Source of the DNA: an uncultured Clostridia bacterium
Lineage (GTDB): Bacteria > Bacillota > Clostridia > Oscillospirales > Acutalibacteraceae
Length of the DNA: 5,060 bases
Assembly: GCA_947623215.1 (NCBI GenBank)
Contig: CANQGN010000118.1
Coordinates: forward strand, 1 to 5,060
Direction: 5' to 3'
Part shown: piece by piece, positions 1-3,966 of the stretch
Layout of the letters: every line of letters starts with the position of its first letter
Position numbering within the stretch: position 1 is the stretch's first letter
The notes under the pieces: generated by a model
What the model saw: only the letters and a program-made list of their open reading frames with translations
What the model was told of the DNA's origin: nothing
Databases searched by the model: none
Program-made: the position numbers and the translations under genes

Positions 1-38
1 AGGCGTTGGGGCGGTATATAGTCGACTTAGCAGAATAA
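1..38 (+). CDS. Possible 3' end of an upstream gene (partial)
   Basis: The frame starting at base 3 reads ALGRYIVDLAE and stops at TAA 36-38, six bases before the hairpin at 44-69. The sequence resembles a helical protein C-terminus, and the hairpin would suit a gene end. The last residues loosely recall the C-termini of glucose-1-phosphate thymidylyltransferases (RfbA), which often sit beside rfbC, but eleven residues cannot establish this. The other two forward frames stop at 19-21 and 56-58, so they are not excluded. Confidence 0.2.
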   Translation, partial: ALGRYIVDLAE

Positions 39-43
39 CAAAA

Positions 44-69
44 CGGCCGGCAGGGTAGGTTGCCGGCCG
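44..69 (+). terminator. GC-rich hairpin, possible terminator of an upstream gene
   Basis: A perfect 9-bp inverted repeat, cggccggca (44-52) and tgccggccg (61-69), encloses an 8-nt loop. It is followed by a weak T-rich stretch (gttggttta) rather than a clean U-tract. The position just after a possible stop codon at 36-38 and upstream of a new promoter fits a transcription terminator. The poor U-tract lowers confidence, and it could be only a structured spacer. Confidence 0.4.
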
Positions 70-81
70 GTTGGTTTATAC

Positions 82-195
82 CCCCTCCGGGGGAGGGGTG
101 GGATAAAATCGAAATAAAAACAAGTTTTTGTCGATTTTAGACTTGACATTCCCGCCCGAATCTTTTACACTTATAAGAGACGCACCCCTCGAGGG
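82..195. repeat. Palindrome-rich, MITE-like element carrying a promoter
   Basis: This AT-rich island in GC-rich surroundings is packed with inverted repeats. They are: a compact hairpin cccctcc/ggagggg (82-88 with 92-98); a long stem taaaatcga (104-112) with tcgatttta (131-139), containing an inner stem aaaaac/gttttt (116-121 with 124-129); an 8-bp extension 96-103 with 150-157 that has one G-T pair and a bulge; a perfect 8-bp pair gaggggtg (93-100) with cacccctc (183-190); and a 10-bp palindrome ccctcgaggg (186-195). No transposase, long terminal repeats or clear target-site duplication is visible. A small non-autonomous or dispersed intergenic repeat is the best guess. The boundaries are approximate. 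Confidence 0.35.
143..171 (+). promoter_or_regulatory. Sigma-A-type promoter for the rfbC transcript
   Basis: A perfect -35 box TTGACA (143-148) is followed, after a 17-nt spacer, by TACACT (166-171), which matches TATAAT at four of six positions. Transcription would start near 178 and leave a leader of about 150 nt before the rfbC start. TATAAG at 172-177 lies 23 nt from the -35 box, too far to pair with it. A second -10-like TATACT at 281-286 lacks a recognisable -35 box. Confidence 0.55.
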
Positions 196-329
196 TCTGG
201 GTCGCGGGCGACAAGCCCCGGCGGCAGGTTGCCGGCAAGTCTATGGCAAATCGGCATGAATGCCGCCGCCCCGGCCGGCGTATACTATGCGCGAGGGGTT
301 AAAGCGGCGTCTGCCGGAAAGGAAGCATT
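178..329 (+). promoter_or_regulatory. Structured 5' leader of rfbC
   Basis: The leader expected from the promoter at 143-171 has several possible helices. One is a perfect 8-bp long-range pair, acccctcg (184-191) with cgaggggt (292-299). A second is the 8-bp pair cggcggca (219-226) with tgccgccg (261-268). A third is a short hairpin cggca-tgaa-tgccg (252-265), which shares its 3' arm with the second and so excludes it. The leader ends at the rfbC ribosome binding site (aaggaag, 319-325). No known riboswitch class is recognisable, and in GC-rich DNA some pairings will arise by chance. Confidence 0.25.
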
Positions 330-925
330 ATGGCAAACGTAACCGTTACCCCCTGCGCCATTGCGGGATTGTTTGAGATTGAACCCACGCTGCATACCGA
401 CGCGCGCGGTTATTTTATGGAAACCTACAACCAGCGCGACTTGCAGCAGGCCGGGCTGACCATGCGCTTTGTGCAGGATAACCAGAGTATGTCTTGCAAA
501 GGCGTGCTGCGGGGGCTGCATTTTCAAAAACAATACCCGCAGGGCAAGCTGGTGCGGGTGATTCGCGGCCGCGTGTTTGACGTGGCGGTGGATTTACGCC
601 CCGGCAGCGAGACCTTCGGCCGCTGGCACGGGGTGGAGCTTTCGGCCGCAAATCACAAGCAGCTTTACATAAGGGCTTTGCCCACGGCTTTTTGGTGCTT
701 TCTGACGAAGCGGAGTTTTGCTACAAATGCACCGATTTTTACCACCCCGGCGACGAAGGCGGTCTTGCCTGGAACGACCCCGCCATCGGCATTCGCTGGC
801 CTGAGCTTACGGGCGAATACCGGGGAAACGCGCTGGCAGAGGGCTACCGGCTGCAAGACGGTACGCCGCTGCTGCTGAGCGACAAAGACCAAAGGTGGGA
901 AACGCTCGACCGATATGCGGTTTGA
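330..925 (+). pseudogene. rfbC: dTDP-4-dehydrorhamnose 3,5-epimerase, frameshifted
   Basis: RfbC/RmlC epimerises C3 and C5 of dTDP-4-dehydro-6-deoxyglucose in the cytoplasmic dTDP-L-rhamnose pathway for surface polysaccharide. The first frame (330-671, 114 residues) has the family start DARGYF, the GVLRGLHFQ motif with catalytic His64, and conserved K73 and D84. It ends in NHKQLYI. The family continuation, GFAHGFLVLSDEAEFCYKCT and then GLAWNDPAIGIRWP with the conserved Tyr and Asp, is intact but lies one frame over from 674 to the TGA at 923-925. Only two bases (672-673) separate the halves where the Pro-x codons of the P-x-G turn should be, so there is a net loss of four bases. Read as written, translation continues out of frame to 878 and loses half the cupin. 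The start is set by aaggaag (319-325). Both halves are well conserved, so this is either a recent mutation or a sequencing/assembly error. The family call is near certain; whether the gene is truly inactive is unknown. Confidence 0.88.
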
Positions 926-1529
926 ATTTAACGGGCGAAGTTTTTCTTTTTTTGCCGAACCAAGGCAGTGGTACAAACTGCTGCTGCTCACGCGCGAGTA
1001 TTTGCTGTGTTGGCCGGTGCTGCTTTGTTTCGGTTTGTTGGCGGCGGCTGCGTTTGTTTACCGCCGCGCGGCAAAAAAAGGGGCGACGAATTGGCAAGAG
1101 GGGCTGCGGGCCTGGTTTCCGCTGCTTTACCTGTTGTTTATTCTTTCGCTTTCGCTCTTCAACCGTTCCTCCGGCCCGGCCGGCAATTTTCACTTTGCGT
1201 TTGACTACGTGTTGGCCGGCGGCGGCGCTTACCACGAGTCCCGCGTGCTGCTCGCCTTACTCGACGGGCTGTACTATATCCCCTTTGGGATGCTGCTGCG
1301 CTGGCACCGCGGGCGGTGGACCCTTTATCAGGCGGCCGTGCTGGTGCTCTCTTCCGGCTTTTTGGTAGAGGCGCTGCAGGCGGTAACCGGCCGGGGCACC
1401 GGCTCGGTAGAGCACTGGCTGATGTATACCCTCGGCGGGTGGTTCGGCATGGCGCTGATGGCGGCCCTTCGCCGCCGACGGGAAGACAAACGCCTAACGC
1501 GGGCGGTGCTGCAAGGCGGCGCACGATAA
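915..1529 (+). CDS. VanZ-family integral membrane protein (first copy)
   Basis: This is a 204-residue membrane protein with about five hydrophobic segments (roughly residues 30-49, 66-82, 111-128, 136-156 and 168-185) and a basic, Arg-rich C-terminus. VanZ-like signatures are IPFG (122-125), then E152 and Q155 in FLVEALQ, GR at 159-160, and TLGGWFG (172-178). The usual Asp-rich stretch before the Asn-Thr-Leu-Gly motif is altered to GSVEHWLMY, so this copy is divergent. VanZ itself gives low-level teicoplanin resistance by an unclear mechanism; most homologues, including those near polysaccharide genes, have no known function. The ATG overlaps the end of rfbC by 11 nt. The nearest Shine-Dalgarno-like sequence (aggtgg, 893-898) is distant, so translation may depend on coupling to rfbC, and the rfbC frameshift (early stop at 878) could disturb that. 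Confidence 0.75.
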   Translation: MRFEFNGRSFSFFAEPRQWYKLLLLTREYLLCWPVLLCFGLLAAAAFVYRRAAKKGATNWQEGLRAWFPLLYLLFILSLSLFNRSSGPAGNFHFAFDYVLAGGGAYHESRVLLALLDGLYYIPFGMLLRWHRGRWTLYQAAVLVLSSGFLVEALQAVTGRGTGSVEHWLMYTLGGWFGMALMAALRRRREDKRLTRAVLQGGAR

Positions 1530-1601
1530 CAAAAGCAAAAACGAAGTCAGCAATGGCTTTTATATAGATTTCTCAAGCAAATTACAGGAAGGTGAACGAA
1601 A

Positions 1602-2453
1602 ATGATTACTGCCTCGAAAAACAAAAAGACTTGCAACCTGGTTGCGAGCGTACTGGTAACCGCCGCGTTGATTGTGGCCTGGCATTTTGCAGTTCCCCAG
1701 TTTGAAACCATCACCAATACGGTCAAATACGTCAGTTATGCCATTTTGCTGTTTGGCATGACATGGATTTTGGACGCCCTGTTTGCCTTTGCCAAAGGCA
1801 AAGAGGATTTGCCCCCTGCCGAGCGGGTAGTGAGAATGCAAACCACCCGGGCGCTGGTGGGCATGGTGGCTTACCTGCTGTATGCCGCGCTGTCGCACGC
1901 GGTGGTAGCCGTGCTGTTTGCAAACGGCCAAAAAATTCTGGCCTTCCCCTTTGCCAGCGCCGAAAAAGACGGCTTGGCCTTTGTGGGCTTTTGCCTGTTC
2001 TTAGCCGGGCCGCTTAGCCTGCTGAAAAGCCGCAAGGGGCTCTGCGCTGCCTACATACTGCCGCCGCTGGTAGCCCTGGCCTTCTCTTTTGCGCCCATTT
2101 CTATGAACTGGGGCATTGGCGTTATGGCCGCGCTGACGGTGCTGCTCTTTTATGTGGACGCGCTGCAGGCCTACAAAACCACCGGCGTTTCTGCCAACGC
2201 TTACGTGCTGCGCCAGATTGTGTATTTGGCCCTGCTGGCCGCCGTTATGGTGCTGCGGTACTTTACCCCCGTTAACTCCGGCAACAACGTGGCGCAGTTC
2301 GCCTTTAGCGGGCTGATTAACCTTGCCATTGCCGTGGTGCTGGATATTATCATCGCCTTTGTGGGCGGCGGTAAGTCCAAGGGTGAAAAACAACCCGCTT
2401 CGGTGGAAGTGGTTCGTCAGCCGCAGCAAACGCCGGCCGGCGCCGCTAAATGA
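1602..2453 (+). CDS. Unrecognised polytopic membrane protein (about eight membrane segments)
   Basis: I do not recognise a family for this 283-residue protein. After a short basic N-terminus (KNKKT) it has about eight hydrophobic segments, near residues 13-30, 41-63, 85-106, 125-141, 147-165, 169-189, 203-220 and 233-254. A hydrophilic tail (about 255-283), rich in Lys, Pro and Gln, is probably cytoplasmic. Short loops carry the charge (AKGKEDLPPAERVVRMQ after segment 2; LKSRKG after segment 4). No catalytic motif, ABC signature or transporter signature is evident. The start is secure: an excellent ribosome binding site AGGAAGGTGA (1586-1595) lies six bases before the ATG. It follows the first VanZ gene by 72 nt, and its stop overlaps the next VanZ gene's start as ATGA, so it belongs to this envelope operon. 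A flippase- or polymerase-like accessory is possible, but nothing in the sequence shows it. Confidence 0.8.
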   Translation: MITASKNKKTCNLVASVLVTAALIVAWHFAVPQFETITNTVKYVSYAILLFGMTWILDALFAFAKGKEDLPPAERVVRMQTTRALVGMVAYLLYAALSHAVVAVLFANGQKILAFPFASAEKDGLAFVGFCLFLAGPLSLLKSRKGLCAAYILPPLVALAFSFAPISMNWGIGVMAALTVLLFYVDALQAYKTTGVSANAYVLRQIVYLALLAAVMVLRYFTPVNSGNNVAQFAFSGLINLAIAVVLDIIIAFVGGGKSKGEKQPASVEVVRQPQQTPAGAAK

Positions 2454-2926
2454 GAATAGCCGAACGCGGCCGGCGGCGACTGACCGTTTGCCTGCTGGTG
2501 CTCATCGGTCTTACCCTTGCGTTTATTTGGGGCAACTCTGCGCTCTCGCGCGAGCAGTCCACACAAATCAGCAATTTTGTTATGCGGCTGTTGGGGCGAA
2601 GTCTTTCGCCCCAGCGGCCGAATGACGTTTTTGCCGTGCGCAAGGCGGGCCATTTGTTGGAATTTTTGGCGCTGGGCGGCGAGCTGGCGCTGCTTACGGC
2701 GGTGAAGAAAATTCCCTTTTCTACCGCGTGGCCCCGGCTGCTGTGCGGGGGGCTGCTTTTTCCGCTGCTGGACGAGACCATTCAAATGACCAACGACCGC
2801 AGCCCCATGGTGCGAGACATCTGGATAGATTTTGCCGGGTTTGCCTGCGGCTGCGCGCTGGCGCTGCTGGCTGCCGCCTGCCTGCGCTGCTGGCGGCGGC
2901 GCCGTGCGGAAAGAGGGACGAAATGA
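2450..2926 (+). CDS. VanZ-family integral membrane protein (second copy)
   Basis: This 158-residue protein fits the VanZ-like family pattern well. It has an N-terminal membrane segment (about 11-27) followed by WGNSALS, then RKAGHLLEFLALGG (64-77), in which the His and Glu are typical. The signature LLDETIQ (106-112, with D108, E109 and Q112), R117, and DIWIDFAGFACG (123-134) follow within the last membrane segments. The C-terminus is Arg-rich and probably cytoplasmic. The function of these proteins is largely unknown; the family is named after the teicoplanin-resistance protein VanZ. The gene starts in an ATGA overlap with the membrane protein before it and ends in an ATGA overlap with the phosphatase after it, implying coupled translation of all three. 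It aligns with the textbook motif much better than the first VanZ copy, so the two are diverged paralogues rather than a recent duplication. Confidence 0.82.
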   Translation: MRIAERGRRRLTVCLLVLIGLTLAFIWGNSALSREQSTQISNFVMRLLGRSLSPQRPNDVFAVRKAGHLLEFLALGGELALLTAVKKIPFSTAWPRLLCGGLLFPLLDETIQMTNDRSPMVRDIWIDFAGFACGCALALLAAACLRCWRRRRAERGTK

Positions 2927-3654
2927 ATCCGGGCGATTTTGTGGATTTTCACGCCCACCTGCTGCCGGGGGTGGACGACGGCAGCAAAGACGCGGCAACC
3001 TCTGCCGCCATGCTGGCCGAAATGGGCAAACAGGGGGTGCGCAAAGTAGCGGCGACCCCCCACTTTTACCCCGCGCAGGACGCCCTGCCCCGCTTTTTGC
3101 AGCGGCGGCAGCGGGCGGTGGAGCAGCTGCGGCCGCTTTACCGGCCGGGGGAGCACCCGGCGGTTTATTTGGGGGCGGAGGTCGCCTATTACCCCGGGCT
3201 GGCGCGGGCGGCGGATTTGCGCCCGCTTTGCCTTGCCGGTACGCGGGTGCTGCTGCTGGAAATGCCGGTTGCCCGCTGGCCGGGCGAAACGCTGGAAGAA
3301 CTGCTGCGCCTGCGAGACGACCACGGCTTGCAGCTGGTGATTGCCCACATAGAGCGGCCGCTCCCCTACCAGCGGCGGTCTACCCTGCCCCGCCTGCTGG
3401 AGGAAGGGGTGCTTTTTCAGCTGAGCGCCGACTACGCCCTTGCCCCCCGCACCGCCAAAAAGGCGGCCCGGCTGGTGCAAAAGGGCATGGTGCAGGCGCT
3501 GGGTACCGACTGCCACAACCTGACGACCCGCCCGCCCCGGCTTGGGGCGGCGTTGCAGGCATTAAAGGAGCTTTGCCCCCGCCGCGCCCTTGCCGACATC
3601 GCCGAGCAGGGCCGGCTGCTGCTGCCGGAAGAAACAATCCCTGCGTTGGGGTAA
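2923..3654 (+). CDS. CpsB/YwqE-type tyrosine-protein phosphatase (PHP family)
   Basis: This is a 243-residue PHP-fold metal-dependent phosphatase of the CpsB/CapC/YwqE type, of usual family length. The N-terminal metal motif DFHAHLLPGVDDGSKD includes H10, H12 and D18/D19. Further expected ligands are H47 (ATPHFYP), E86 (GAEVAYYPG), H142 (AHIERP), and D196 with H198 (GTDCHN). Family members dephosphorylate bacterial tyrosine kinases (CpsD/YwqD) that control capsule or exopolysaccharide length and export, in the cytoplasm at the membrane. No kinase or chain-length regulator is in this window, so the target is inferred to be encoded nearby. The ATG is set by GAGG (2913-2916) six bases upstream and overlaps the previous stop as ATGA. 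The last codons, GCG TTG GGG TAA, are also the start of the tandem repeat that follows, so the C-terminal Ala-Leu-Gly may come from the repeat. Confidence 0.9.
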   Translation: MNPGDFVDFHAHLLPGVDDGSKDAATSAAMLAEMGKQGVRKVAATPHFYPAQDALPRFLQRRQRAVEQLRPLYRPGEHPAVYLGAEVAYYPGLARAADLRPLCLAGTRVLLLEMPVARWPGETLEELLRLRDDHGLQLVIAHIERPLPYQRRSTLPRLLEEGVLFQLSADYALAPRTAKKAARLVQKGMVQALGTDCHNLTTRPPRLGAALQALKELCPRRALADIAEQGRLLLPEETIPALG

Positions 3655-3843
3655 TGCCTCTCGCGCTGGGATAACGCCCCCGCGTATGAGAAAAAGCGCT
3701 CGTCGCGTTTGGGGAAAAGCGCCCCCGCGCTGGGGTAATCTCTCTCGCTTAAGGGCGAACGCCCCCGCGTATGAGAAAAAGCACTTGCCGCGTTTGGGGA
3801 AAAGCGCTCCCCGCGTTGGGGGAACGCCCGCGCCGGGGGAAGG
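3643..3843. repeat. Nested tandem repeat, unit about 17-23 nt, higher-order period about 85 nt
   Basis: About ten degenerate units, each starting GCG or GCT, follow one another at 3643, 3663, 3682, 3705, 3727, 3747, 3767, 3790, 3813 and 3830. The consensus is roughly gcgytggggnaacgccccc. The units form a higher-order pattern of four types. Unit 1 resembles unit 5, 2 resembles 6, 3 matches 7 (both start gcgtatgagaaaaagc) and 4 matches 8 (both start gcgtttggggaaaagcgc), offset by 84-86 nt. Copies are thus 3643-3726, 3727-3812 and a partial one, 3813-3843. Several units can fold into small hairpins, for example gcgtt-ggggg-aacgc (3813-3827). The array begins inside the last codons of the phosphatase gene. 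Frames through it are open on both strands, but they have only TTG starts and no ribosome binding site. Confidence 0.85.
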
Positions 3844-3873
3844 TTCAGTCGGCAAAAGGTTCGTTTTGTTTTG

Positions 3874-3903
3874 CCCCCGGTTTTATAAAAAGCCGGGGGT
3901 TTT
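3874..3903 (+). terminator. Rho-independent terminator of the VanZ/phosphatase operon
   Basis: A perfect 7-bp GC stem, cccccgg (3874-3880) with ccggggg (3893-3899), is extended inward by tttt/aaaa pairing and followed at once by TTTT (3900-3903) and further A/T. This is a canonical intrinsic terminator. It lies about 220 nt after the phosphatase stop codon, so the whole tandem repeat would be transcribed as the 3' end of the operon mRNA. Confidence 0.85.
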
Positions 3904-3913
3904 ATTGAAAAAA

Positions 3914-3939
3914 TTTTCCCGCCCGCGGGAGCGGGAAAA
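3914..3939 (-). terminator. Second hairpin, terminator-like on the minus strand
   Basis: A perfect 9-bp inverted repeat, ttttcccgc (3914-3922) with gcgggaaaa (3931-3939), has an 8-nt loop. Read on the minus strand, the stem runs into a T-rich tail (complement of 3908-3913), the layout of an intrinsic terminator that would stop transcription from the right. On the plus strand there is no U-tract after it, so there it would only be a stem in the leader of the reductase gene. No minus-strand gene is supported to its right in this window. Confidence 0.4.
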
Positions 3940-3966
3940 AATCAACCAAACAAGGGAGGAGCGACC

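Noticed and set aside
243..302. Short leader peptide of 19 codons (MANRHECRRPGRRILCARG)
   Set aside because: There is no convincing ribosome binding site before the ATG and no run of regulatory codons. The frame is equally explained by chance in a short leader.
666..680. Programmed -1 ribosomal frameshift in rfbC
   Set aside because: No slippery heptamer is seen at the junction, and the product would still lack one residue of the conserved turn. A deletion or sequence error is simpler.
1544..1566. Weak hairpin (aagtc/ggctt) with T-rich tail, or a TATATA -10 box, between the first VanZ gene and the membrane protein gene
   Set aside because: The stem is only 5 bp including a G-T pair, and no -35-like sequence lies 16-18 nt before TATATA. 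Neither a terminator nor a promoter can be supported, so the genes may be co-transcribed.
2832..3674. Long Ala/Gly/Arg-rich plus-strand frame overlapping the phosphatase gene
   Set aside because: Its low-complexity composition is typical of an out-of-frame reading of GC-rich coding DNA. The phosphatase frame has all the conserved motifs and a proper start.
3643..3843. CRISPR array
   Set aside because: The units are contiguous and degenerate, with no unique spacers, and no cas genes are present. It is a nested tandem repeat.
3562..3855. Minus-strand open frame through the tandem repeat, encoding a repetitive peptide (for example GAFPQTRRALFLIRGG)
   Set aside because: It starts at TTG with no ribosome binding site, runs antisense into the well-supported phosphatase gene, and its peptide repeats follow simply from the DNA repeat. 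Unit lengths are not multiples of three, so selection on a protein repeat is unlikely.
3860..3889. Promoter for the reductase gene (TTCGTT with TATAAA at 3884-3889)
   Set aside because: The -35 match is poor, and the TATAAA lies within the loop and inner stem of the intrinsic terminator, so a start there is not credible without transcript data.
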